Below are positions 55,101-61,690 of a stretch of DNA of 64,000 nt, piece after piece. A model generated the notes under the pieces. The model saw only the letters and a list, made by a program, of their open reading frames with translations. It did no database searches and was not told where the DNA came from. The DNA is taken from assembly GCA_035995025.1 (NCBI GenBank), contig DASYKY010000074.1, positions 57,771 through 121,770 of the forward strand, in the 5' to 3' direction. The first letter of the stretch is position 1, and every line of letters starts with the position of its first letter. The stretch is from Actinophytocola sp035995025. GTDB taxonomy: Bacteria > Actinomycetota > Actinomycetes > Mycobacteriales > Pseudonocardiaceae. A program made the position numbers and the translations under genes.

Positions 55101-55967
55101 GCGGCACAGGCGTCTGCCTCACTGGGCGACGCGCTCGAACGGTCGGGCGCGCTGCTGTTCCGCGGGTTCGGTGTCACCGAACCCGATGCGCTGGAACGGT
55201 TCGCGAAGGTGTTCGTGGACACGCTGTTCACGGACAACGGCGAACACCCGCGGGCCGCGCTGAGCGGCAGCGTCTACACCCCCGTGTTCTTCCCGCCGGA
55301 GGAAAAGCTCCTGTGGCACAACGAGAACTCCTTCAACGCATCGGGTCCCGCGAAGATCTGGTTCGCGTGCAGCCGCCCCGCCACCGTCGGCGGCGAGACG
55401 CCGGTGGCGGACAGCCGGGCCGTGTTCCGGCGGCTCGATCCCGCCTTGCGTGACGAGTTCGTCGCCAAAGGCGTGACCTACGTCCGCAACCACCAGGCCG
55501 GTGTCGGGCTCGACTGGCGGACGGTCTTCCGAACCGAGGACCGCGCGGAAGTCGAGGCTCGCTGTCTGGAGCAGGATCTCCGGTTCAGCTGGCACGGCGA
55601 CCGGCTGCGCACCAGCGCGACGCGGCCCGCGGCCATCCGCCATCCCCGCACCGGTGAGTGGTCGTGGTTCAACCAGGCGCAACACTGGCACCTCGCATGC
55701 CTGGGCGACACCACTCGCGCGTCGCTCGAGTCGGCGTACGCACCCGATGAGCTGCCACGGACCTGCGAGTTCGGCGACGGCTCACCGATTCCCGACGACG
55801 CCATGGCCGAGATCAGCCGTGTCTACACAGAACTGGAGGTCTCGTTCCCGTGGGAGCGGGGCGACGTGCTGATGCTCGACAACATCCTGACCGCGCATGC
55901 CCGGAATCCCTTCTCCGGCGAGCGGAAGCTCCTCGTCGCCATGGGCGAAACGGTCTCGTTCCGGTGA
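49107..55967 (+). CDS. nonribosomal peptide synthetase, C-A(MT)-PCP-C-TauD/TfdA dioxygenase
   Basis: A 2286-residue NRPS. C1 spans about 37-470 with intact HHVVIDG (near 175). The A domain spans about 500-1385, P-loop FTSGSSGQPKG near 652; a methyltransferase (RMLEIGCGTGMFV near 1011) is inserted between motif a8 (ADNQVKVRGYR, near 890) and a10 (LPLTANGKIDR, near 1371). The PCP has its phosphopantetheine Ser at 1438 (ELGGHSLL). C2 spans about 1496-1950 with intact HHSTVDG. The C-terminus (about 1958-2286) is a TauD-like non-haem iron dioxygenase with HNE (His 2071, Glu 2073) and a distal His near 2264. The specificity residues I read, D-M-T-K-V-G-E-V-G-K, are Asn-like. N-methylation and hydroxylation of the residue are likely. 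Confidence 0.93.
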   Translation: MGELSPDHQRLLSLRLSGQRVVSPDDPAPDAGTPGNRERGLSAAQRRLLFMDRLSPGSPAYNADYLYRVDGLLDVTTLSRAVAGVQARHEVLRTTFPDVAGEPRPVVHEPEEFDLPVVDWSGRAGTATDADADADAVGMLRAEAARPFDLASGPLMRMLVVRVRDDLHYVIIVFHHVVIDGWSMGVFWPELSELYAAFAAGRSPRLDALPYQYADYVTWQREWLDSPDAAREVAFWREVLGDAPQTTELPADLPRPERLSGQGGRVDFRTPPDVTSRLSAIARAGQASLFMVLLTAFDVLLSKYSGRTDLVTGTPISGRTDPRWANLIGLFVNELPIRVRWSGDPTFVELLDITRSAALDAYSNQQVPFDRLVEELSPVRDPSRNPVFQVTFDAGRTDESVSEEFLHLANLDVRVVAAEISTTRFDLEMRIAVDDGELAGSMLFSPSLYRPATAAQLARHFGVLLEAIAAHPDLPVSQLSIMDEAEHEDLVAGRNSTARQVPGETVAGLFAAQANRTPHAPAVLDGDDSWTYAELDERVDQVARGIAGAGLGPEDLVAVALPNGADLIVAVHAALRAGAAYLPVAVDHPDAHLARILDAAKPALVITDAAAATRLAGLTHDVTVTTVGALADTPTTPRPRPAELGNPAYVIFTSGSSGQPKGVVIEHRSLTNYLGWAADAYPAAAGVVRCHSSPAFDMSVTTLLLPLTVGGCVETAPFDAVDAQPSSFLKATPTHLTLLAGLPDNASPRGQLVVGGEQLSGGVLSRWRTRHPGTEVVNEYGPTEATVGCVAHQLAPGAATPADAVPIGVPIWNTEVYVLDDRLRPVPVGTPGELYVAGAGLARGYVGSPAKTAESFVTAPFGTPGRRMYRTGDVVRWTFDGVLEFVGRADNQVKVRGYRVEPDGIVAAIAKQPDVAMSAVLLDREAPGAGRLVAFVQLGGDASDQDDSAESDQIAQWRLLYDDTYQADPEQPVPGLAGWLSSYTGDPIPTAEMNTWLDDTVRRVRALRPRRMLEIGCGTGMFVTALVGDCARYFATDLSTAAIDFVRGRLDPGTAERVELAVLPAHQSIPEGEPLDTVLLNSVAQYFPSVGYFLDVVDAAVGAVEDGGHVFIGDVRNLVLLEMFLTGVCAYQAGPGVSAGRLRAMARRAVEHEEELCLDPRLFTELGRDRPRIRSVRVLPKRGRHRNELSCYRYDVILGVGTVGDPRAEPDWTPWQDLDGDLDGDLDGMARRGLVAVRGIPDARVAEDRALLDWLRTADDTATFPTGLTAGAGVEPEDLWALTDRHSCVVELSLARGAADGSFDLELHDRDDPPTTFTAGGGGDPVDWHDYANDPLWRSRATARARRVRARHAETSPDYQVPAEFVPVRRLPLTANGKIDRTALRRLMEIQDGTRTGTRAAGRPLTATEDTLAAMWSDLLACGDVGPDDNFFELGGHSLLTFQLVFRVRKELGVDLPVRAPFEAPTLAGLAELVERRSGRRSEHPARLAKRPRTPLMPPSFAQERLWFLHQLDPAGSEYNVAIYLRLEGDLEVESLRRALGVVVERHEILRTVLPTVDGRARQSILPSARVEIPIVDLSGLDPAGREAAAVRIAREEHGRPFELAAPPVLRARLVRLAVAEHLLLLTLHHSTVDGWSTELLVGELAEAYTARREGRPPRLPDLPVQYADYAIWQRELDETGRFDQLRAYWLDRLDGILELSGLPLDRPRPRHPSRQGKWLRFRVPEPTVQRLLRLCLDERCTLFTAQLAALFALLSRHSGETDVVVGTDVAGRPDESAENVIGFFVNQIVLRADLGGTPSWRSLLRQARAVALDAYAHQDLPFEEVVKALSPRRGGNRSPLFQVKLTLDNTPRRARSFAGLTVTPYEPDIVDSSKFDLSVLLEQNESGLNAVWEYDTDLFDASRMIRMRDEFVALLEAMATAPDEPVYVGPTREPTTDKAGQMTEAQGRKSLAGLRQITPTPVVVDSRRAVTSEPLRPDGELPLVFRPADGDVDLVAWAAQASASLGDALERSGALLFRGFGVTEPDALERFAKVFVDTLFTDNGEHPRAALSGSVYTPVFFPPEEKLLWHNENSFNASGPAKIWFACSRPATVGGETPVADSRAVFRRLDPALRDEFVAKGVTYVRNHQAGVGLDWRTVFRTEDRAEVEARCLEQDLRFSWHGDRLRTSATRPAAIRHPRTGEWSWFNQAQHWHLACLGDTTRASLESAYAPDELPRTCEFGDGSPIPDDAMAEISRVYTELEVSFPWERGDVLMLDNILTAHARNPFSGERKLLVAMGETVSFR
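52755..52790 (+). repeat. three tandem 12-bp repeats inside the NRPS gene
   Basis: Three exact copies of GACCTCGACGGC encode a DLDG-DLDG-DLDG run. It lies between the embedded methyltransferase and motif a10, so it is probably a flexible linker that can vary in copy number in frame. A shorter Asp-Ala repeat (TDADADADAV, near 49490) is in the C1 domain. Confidence 0.9.
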
Positions 55968-58900
55968 GCGCGGAGGCCCCCGAGGGTTCGGTCGTCGGCT
56001 ACCGGTTGTCCGCCCAGCAGGCGTACTTGTGGCGCGCGGCCGAAAACGGGGCCACCTCGTGGGCGCAGGCCCGGTTGCGGATCGACGGCGAGGTGGGCGA
56101 CGCCGCACTGCGCCGTGCCGCCGACGGTCTGGTGGCCCGCCACGAGGTCCTGCGCACCACCTTCGTCCGCGTGCCTCCGGTGCGGACACCCGTTCAGGTC
56201 ATCCGCGACGACGGACGAGTCGACTGGACCGAAATCGACCTGCGGGCACTCGTCGAAGCCGACCAGGAACGCCGGCTGACGCGGATCGCGCACGAACAGC
56301 GGACGGGCCGTTTCGACCTGGCCGACGGTCCCCTCGTGCGCGTCGCATTGATCCACCTCGGAGCGACCAGCCGCGCGTTGCTCGTCACGACACCGGCCAT
56401 CGCGGCCGACACCGCGACGATGCGGATGTTCGCGGCCGAACTCGGTCAGGCCTACGCGGACTCGCTGCCCGAGGTCGACGCCGTGCGGTACTCGCAGTTC
56501 GCCCAATGGCAGGGGATGCTGCGGACCGATGGGGAGCCCGTCGCCCCGCCGCGCACGGCGTTCGCCCCGTTGCCGTTGCAGCGTGCGGCGGTAGGGGACA
56601 CGCCGGACACCCAGGCGGTGCGCTTGACGTTGCCGGCGTACGCCGCGAGTGCGGTCGCCGACTACGCGACGGCGCACGGGGTGTCCACCAAGGCCGTCCT
56701 CCTCGCGTGCTGGCAGATCATGCTGTGGAAGCTCAGCGGGACCGGCACGGTCACCGTCGGTGTACGGTTCGACGGCCGTGTCGTCGAGGATCTCCAGGGC
56801 TGCGCCGGGCCGTTCGCCACCTGGGCGGCGGTGTCGGCGGAGGTGACCGCGACCTCCACCCTGGCCGAGGTCGCGTCCTCGGGCCAGCATGACCTGACCG
56901 CGATCGGCGACTCCGACGACCTTCTGCGGGGTGCCCGGCCGGACGACGTGGCCCCGTGGGGCGCGGCCTTCGAGTACGACGAGGCGGTTGAGCCCCTCAG
57001 CACCCCCGGCGTCCGGTTCACCGTCGAGTCGGTCGAGGTGGCGGACGAACCCTGCGTCCTGAAGCTGTCCGTCACGGCCGGCCCGGGCGGGACGACCACC
57101 GCACTGCACTACTCCGCCGCTCGATTCGATCCGCGCCACGCACGGGAGCTGGCCGGTCAGTACCACAGTCTCGTCACCGACCTGACACGTGAGCCTGCGA
57201 AGCCGGCCGGCCGCGCGAGCCTGCTAGGCCCCGGCGACCACGCCCGGCTGCTCGACTCGTTCACCGACCGGTGGCGGGCGGGAGTCCGTTGCGTGCACCG
57301 GCTGGTCGAGGACCAGGCCGCTCGCACTCCGGAGGCCATCGCGGTGTCGGCGCCCGACGGGCGACTGTCCTATGCGGACCTGATGGCGCGGGCGGATCGG
57401 CTGGCGCGAGTGCTGCTGTCCGGCGGCGTGCGGGCCGAGACGCGGGTCGCGGTGCACCTCGAACCGTGTGCGCAGCTCATCGTCGCGCTGCTCGGTGTGC
57501 TCAGGGCGGGCGGCACGTACGTGCCGGTCGATCCCGCGCTGCCGCGGCGGCGCGCACGCGAGCTGGTCCGGCTGGCCGGCTGCCACCTCGTGCTGACCGC
57601 GGGCGAGGACTGGGAAGACACGCCGGTCAGGACAGTCAACGTGAACGACGAGCCGGCCGTCGCCCCCCGGCTGCCCGCGCCGCGTGTCGAGCCAGACAAC
57701 CTGGCGTACGTGATCTTCACGTCGGGAACGACCGGGCGGCCCAAGGGCGTCGCCGTGCCGCATCGGGCCGTCGCGAACTATCTGTTGTGGAGCGCGCAAA
57801 GCTATGCCGCCCAACAGGGTGACGGCGCACTCGTCCACTCGTCGACCGGGTTCGACCTGACCGTCACCAGTCTGTTCGCTCCGTTGGTCACCGGACGTAC
57901 CGTGCACCTGAACCCGGCCTGGCGAACCATTGACGGCCTGGCGAATGGCCTGGCCGACCGGCAGGGACTGGACGTCCTCAAGGTGACGCCGTCGCACCTG
58001 ACGATGCTCGAACGGCTGATGCCGCCCGCCTCGCTCGCCGGTACCGCGCATTCCCTGGTGGTCGGCGGCGAGCAACTCACGTGGGACGCGGTCCGGCCGT
58101 GGCTGCGGCACGCCCCCGGCACCAGCGTGATCAACGAGTACGGCCCCACGGAGACCGCGGTCGGCTGCTGTGCTCATCGGATCGCCGGGGATGCCGACGA
58201 CGCCGGCGTGGTTCCGATCGGCCGTCCGGTGGCGGGTGCGGAGCTCTACGTGCTGGACGAGCGGCTCGCACCGGTGCCCGCGGGAGTGCCCGGTGAGCTG
58301 TACATCGGTGGCCCCGGCCTGGCGCGCGGCTACCTCGCGAACCCGTCCGGCACGGCCGAACGCTTCGTCGCGAGTCCCTTCTCGCCGGGTGCTCGCCTGT
58401 ACCGCACCGGTGATCTCGTGTGCCACTCCCCGGATGGGCTGCTGTATGTCCTCGGCCGGACGGATGACCAGGTCAAGGTCAGGGGAGTCCGGGTCGAGCT
58501 GGGGGCTGTCCGGGCCGCGCTGACGGCACATCCGGCGGTGACCGACGCCGAAACGCTGCTGGCCAAGCGTTCGGAGAACGACGCCGCCTTGTGCGCCTAC
58601 CTGGTCGGCGACGCCGTACCGGACGGCGAGCTGCGCGCGTTTCTGGCCGACTGGCTGCACCCGGCCACGATCCCGGACACCTACACCTGGCTGCCGCGCC
58701 TGCCGCTGACCGTCAACGGCAAGGTGGATCGTGCTGCCCTGCCGCGGCCATGGGAGCAGGCGGGTCTGGCAGCGCGCGCCGTCGCCCCGCCGCGGTCGGC
58801 CACCGAACGCCTCGTGATCGGCGTCTTCGAGGACGTGCTGGGCCGGTCCCCGATCGGTGTCGACGAGGACTTCTTCGACCTGGGCGGACATTCCCTGCTG

Positions 58901-59752
58901 GCCGTGCGGCTGATCGCGCGGCTGAACGAGACGTTCGGCTGCCGGTTGCCGGTCGCGGTGCTGTTCTCCGAAGAGGACTCGACCGAGGCCGGCCCGTCGT
59001 CACCCGAACGGCTCGCGCAACTGGTTACCGGCCCGGACACCCCGCAGGCGTCCTGCCTGGTGCGGCTGCGCGAACACGGCACCCGGTCCCCGCTCTTCTG
59101 CCTGCCCCCGGCGGGCGGCGATGTGCTCGGCTACCGCGAGCTTGCGGTCAGCCGTTCGCTGGACCGTCCGCTCTACGCGCTGCAGACCACCGCCGTGCTC
59201 CCAAACGACGTCGAACCGACCGTCGAAGGCCTGGCGGACCGGTACGCCGCGGAGGTGCGCACGGCTCTGCCCACTGCCGAGCCGCGCCTGCTGGTCGGCT
59301 GGTCGATGGGCGGTCTCGTCGCGCTGGAGATCGCGCGACGGCTCGAAGCGTCCGGCGTACCGGCCGAGGCGGTCATTTTGGTGGAGTGTTACCCGCCTGA
59401 CCTGGTACCTGCCTATGACGCGGACGACGTGGCGCGCGAGATCGCAGAGCGCTTCGGACCGACGGTGGACCGCAACGACAAAGCGGTCCGGGACACGGTG
59501 ATGCTGACCCGCGCACACCTGCGGGCCCTGCAGACGTACCGGCCCGTGTCGTATGCCGGGCGGGTCGTGCTCTTCCAGGCCGAGCAGCAGGACGCGGCGC
59601 TGCGGTCCGCGGCGGAGAACACGTGGCGTGCGCTGTGTCCGGGGCTGACCGAGGTGTCCGTCCTGCCCGGTGATCACTACTCGCTGTTCCGGCCACCGCA
59701 CGTCGAGAAGCTCGCCGTCGCGATCGAGCGGGTGACGGCGGGCCGGGCCTGA
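55964..59752 (+). CDS. nonribosomal peptide synthetase, inactive C-A-PCP-TE (termination module)
   Basis: A 1262-residue NRPS starting at GTG that overlaps the previous stop (GTGA). The N-terminal C-like domain (about 10-430) has TPAIAAD where HHxxxDG is required, so both catalytic-site His are lost and it should not condense. The A domain spans about 440-920 (P-loop FTSGTTGRPKG, a10 LPLTVNGKVDR); its specificity residues read D-L-T-K-V-G-E-V-G-K, Asn-like. The PCP Ser is in DLGGHSLLAVRL (near 976). The thioesterase spans about 1040-1262 with nucleophile GWSMGG and His in GDHYSLF; the usual Asp position reads VECYPP. The active second C domain of the preceding protein probably makes the peptide bond onto this PCP, then the TE releases the product. 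Confidence 0.93.
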   Translation: MSAEAPEGSVVGYRLSAQQAYLWRAAENGATSWAQARLRIDGEVGDAALRRAADGLVARHEVLRTTFVRVPPVRTPVQVIRDDGRVDWTEIDLRALVEADQERRLTRIAHEQRTGRFDLADGPLVRVALIHLGATSRALLVTTPAIAADTATMRMFAAELGQAYADSLPEVDAVRYSQFAQWQGMLRTDGEPVAPPRTAFAPLPLQRAAVGDTPDTQAVRLTLPAYAASAVADYATAHGVSTKAVLLACWQIMLWKLSGTGTVTVGVRFDGRVVEDLQGCAGPFATWAAVSAEVTATSTLAEVASSGQHDLTAIGDSDDLLRGARPDDVAPWGAAFEYDEAVEPLSTPGVRFTVESVEVADEPCVLKLSVTAGPGGTTTALHYSAARFDPRHARELAGQYHSLVTDLTREPAKPAGRASLLGPGDHARLLDSFTDRWRAGVRCVHRLVEDQAARTPEAIAVSAPDGRLSYADLMARADRLARVLLSGGVRAETRVAVHLEPCAQLIVALLGVLRAGGTYVPVDPALPRRRARELVRLAGCHLVLTAGEDWEDTPVRTVNVNDEPAVAPRLPAPRVEPDNLAYVIFTSGTTGRPKGVAVPHRAVANYLLWSAQSYAAQQGDGALVHSSTGFDLTVTSLFAPLVTGRTVHLNPAWRTIDGLANGLADRQGLDVLKVTPSHLTMLERLMPPASLAGTAHSLVVGGEQLTWDAVRPWLRHAPGTSVINEYGPTETAVGCCAHRIAGDADDAGVVPIGRPVAGAELYVLDERLAPVPAGVPGELYIGGPGLARGYLANPSGTAERFVASPFSPGARLYRTGDLVCHSPDGLLYVLGRTDDQVKVRGVRVELGAVRAALTAHPAVTDAETLLAKRSENDAALCAYLVGDAVPDGELRAFLADWLHPATIPDTYTWLPRLPLTVNGKVDRAALPRPWEQAGLAARAVAPPRSATERLVIGVFEDVLGRSPIGVDEDFFDLGGHSLLAVRLIARLNETFGCRLPVAVLFSEEDSTEAGPSSPERLAQLVTGPDTPQASCLVRLREHGTRSPLFCLPPAGGDVLGYRELAVSRSLDRPLYALQTTAVLPNDVEPTVEGLADRYAAEVRTALPTAEPRLLVGWSMGGLVALEIARRLEASGVPAEAVILVECYPPDLVPAYDADDVAREIAERFGPTVDRNDKAVRDTVMLTRAHLRALQTYRPVSYAGRVVLFQAEQQDAALRSAAENTWRALCPGLTEVSVLPGDHYSLFRPPHVEKLAVAIERVTAGRA

Positions 59753-59759
59753 GACGGGG

Positions 59760-59791
59760 GACGGGTCTTTCGGCGGCAGGAAAGACCCGTC
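59760..59791. terminator. hairpin between convergent NRPS and tyrosine hydroxylase-like genes
   Basis: GACGGGTCTTTC (59760-59771) and GAAAGACCCGTC (59780-59791) form a perfect 12-bp stem with an 8-base loop, 7 bp after the NRPS stop and 12 bp before the end of the opposing gene. It probably works in both directions. Confidence 0.85.
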
Positions 59792-59803
59792 CGGCTCCAC
59801 ACG

Positions 59804-60739
59804 TCACCAGAAGACGGAGCGTGCGATCTCTACAATGGACTCGACCATGGTCGTGGCGCAGTTCGTGATGTCCGGGGTGTCGAGCTGGGCCATTTCCTCG
59901 GCGGTGCCGGGAGCCCATTCCGGGAACAGGCGGTTGGCGGCGAGATCCATCACCACGGCTCGCAACCGGCGGAGCAGCTGGGCCGCGATTCCGGTGAGCG
60001 ACACGTCGTCCCGGACCGTCATGAACGTGCAGTCGTACAGCGTCAGCAGGCTTTCCCGGCTCATCCGGAAAGTGCGGTTCTCCGCCTCCGCGGTCGCCTG
60101 CAGCAGCGACGGCCCGGTCGGCACCAGCTTTGTCGCGATGCCGCTGTGCACGTCTCCGTTGAGCTGACATTCAGCGGCCACCGCCTGTGCCCGCGGGCTG
60201 TCGCCGAGCGCCACCTTGCCGTGCAGCAGCCCGCGCACCGCGCCGTAGTCGCGCGCCCACAGGCCGGTCAGGTGCCGGTGCTGCCTGGCCATCGGGGTCC
60301 GGATGACGGGGGCGTAGCTCGTCTGCGGGCACGAACCGGAGTACAACAGCATCAGCGAGTAGCCGCGGATGTAGCAACGCATCCGTTCCAGCGCGATATC
60401 GCGGTTCCGCGCCGCCTCGTGGTCGGCCAGCGCCGCGGCGAGCAGCTGCCAGCAGATGAACGTGATCTGGTGGCCGATGATCCACCGGAACCAGAACACC
60501 CGTTCGCGGTCGTCGCCGGAGGGTTCGAGCTCGGTGACGGCGTCGGGTGCCGGCTCCGCTATCAGCGCGATCTGTTGTTGCGCCTCGCGTCCACTCCGCA
60601 GGTCGTAGTCCTGGGTCTCCTGCGTCGATGGCGCGTGCATCGGCAGGATCAGCGGCTCCAGACCGTACGGATAACCCCCGAACTCCCACGTTCCCGTCCG
60701 GGCGTCCCGTCGTGGCCGGCCGAATCGCACCGTGCTCAC
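59804..60739 (-). CDS. L-tyrosine 3-hydroxylase-like protein (LmbB2/HrmE/TomI type)
   Basis: A 311-residue, mostly helical protein. The stretch WEFGGYPYGLEPLILPMHAP near residue 20, GSCPQTSYAPVIRTPMARQH, WARDYGAVRGLLHGKVALG and LNGDVHSGIATKLVP match my recollection of the haem-dependent tyrosine hydroxylases of lincomycin, hormaomycin and pyrrolobenzodiazepine clusters; I could not align it. The assignment rests mainly on context: like lmbB2 with lmbB1, it overlaps a small VOC dioxygenase gene (GTGA). It would convert L-tyrosine to L-DOPA, the first step to 4-alkyl-L-proline. The GTG start at 60739 has GGGAG upstream. If the family call is wrong, it is an unrecognised helical oxidase. Confidence 0.7.
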   Translation of the reverse strand: MSTVRFGRPRRDARTGTWEFGGYPYGLEPLILPMHAPSTQETQDYDLRSGREAQQQIALIAEPAPDAVTELEPSGDDRERVFWFRWIIGHQITFICWQLLAAALADHEAARNRDIALERMRCYIRGYSLMLLYSGSCPQTSYAPVIRTPMARQHRHLTGLWARDYGAVRGLLHGKVALGDSPRAQAVAAECQLNGDVHSGIATKLVPTGPSLLQATAEAENRTFRMSRESLLTLYDCTFMTVRDDVSLTGIAAQLLRRLRAVVMDLAANRLFPEWAPGTAEEMAQLDTPDITNCATTMVESIVEIARSVFW

Positions 60740-61254
60740 GTCTCGCTCCCCGGGAAGTAGCTGAACTCGAACTCGAGACCGTTGATGTCCAGGCAGTAGA
60801 AGCTCTGCATCCCGTCCGAGTCGACGTCGATCTCCGTCGCTGGCTCCGCCTGGACGAACGAGTAGCGGCCGCTGTCGTAGAGGTCGAACCACCGGTCTCG
60901 CCAGCTCCGCAGCGACTCCGGAGAGGGAACGGCGAGGCAGAGGTGCTGGAATTGGCGCGCGGTGGCGGAGATCGGCTCCTCGCGAGGTGTGTCCCTGACG
61001 AACAGGTGGAACCGCAGATCACCGCCCGCCAGCTCGACCAACTCGGTGAGGCCGGGCAGCCTGCGCTGTGACAACGCGGAGAACCTGGTCAACGTCCAGG
61101 ACACCGTGCAGCCGAAGAAACTCTGGTACCAATCTATGCTTCCCGGGAGGTCGGCGGTCTGCACACCGACGTGGTGCACACCGCCCACCACCACCGGTTC
61201 GTTCTTCTGGGTAGAAGCCATCGGGATTCCGTCCTTCACGGTTCGATCGCTCAC
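60736..61254 (-). CDS. VOC-fold dioxygenase, L-DOPA 2,3-dioxygenase-like (LmbB1/TomH type)
   Basis: A 172-residue vicinal-oxygen-chelate protein. Metal-ligand positions are HHVGVQTADLPGSIDWYQSF (first His), FQHLCLAVPSPESLRSW (second His) and GLEFEFSYFP (Glu at the end). In 4-alkylproline clusters a protein of this size and fold cleaves the L-DOPA ring between carbons 2 and 3; the product cyclises to a pyrroline. It overlaps the hydroxylase gene and the upstream cupin gene by four bases each. Start is GTG 61254; ATG 61221 is an alternative, and neither has a strong ribosome site, which fits translational coupling. Confidence 0.8.
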   Translation of the reverse strand: MSDRTVKDGIPMASTQKNEPVVVGGVHHVGVQTADLPGSIDWYQSFFGCTVSWTLTRFSALSQRRLPGLTELVELAGGDLRFHLFVRDTPREEPISATARQFQHLCLAVPSPESLRSWRDRWFDLYDSGRYSFVQAEPATEIDVDSDGMQSFYCLDINGLEFEFSYFPGSET

Positions 61255-61658
61255 CGGTGCTTTCTCATTCCGGTCATCAGCAGGCCGAGGCAGTAGCTGC
61301 CGGGCATCGCTTTCTTGGTGACGAAACGGTGAACGGTGCCCGCCGGGATGAACATCGCCGCGGGCGCGGAAAGCTCGTGGTGCTCGCCGTCGGCCAGCAC
61401 GTCGATCACGGCACCGCCTGGCTCCGGTGCGAGCAGCAGGTAGATCTCCGGGATGTCGTGGGTGTGCGGATCGGCGACGGGGGTGTCCACCTTGTCGCTG
61501 ATCTCGCCCCCGGCCACCTCGAAGCCGAGCTCGCCGAACATGGCGGCGGTGACGAAGAACGGCACCGGTGCGTGATGGCCTCCGACCTCCTGGAAGACGG
61601 GAAGGTCACGCACGACGGTTGCGATCTCCGGCATGAGCCGATCAAGAGAGTTCGTCAC
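61251..61658 (-). CDS. cupin-domain protein
   Basis: A 135-residue single-domain cupin. The two metal motifs are visible: HTHDIPEIYLLL (His-x-His and Glu) and FIPAGTVHRF (distal His). GTG 61658 has GGAG about 7 bp upstream. It lies in a coupled run: methyltransferase, cupin, VOC dioxygenase, hydroxylase. The characterised lincomycin and pyrrolobenzodiazepine alkylproline routes have no cupin step that I recall, so it may be an extra isomerase, dioxygenase or oxidase that changes the proline unit or the peptide. Confidence 0.82.
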   Translation of the reverse strand: MTNSLDRLMPEIATVVRDLPVFQEVGGHHAPVPFFVTAAMFGELGFEVAGGEISDKVDTPVADPHTHDIPEIYLLLAPEPGGAVIDVLADGEHHELSAPAAMFIPAGTVHRFVTKKAMPGSYCLGLLMTGMRKHR

Positions 61659-61690
61659 GGGTACTCCTCGAATGCGGGCTGCCGCGCCAC

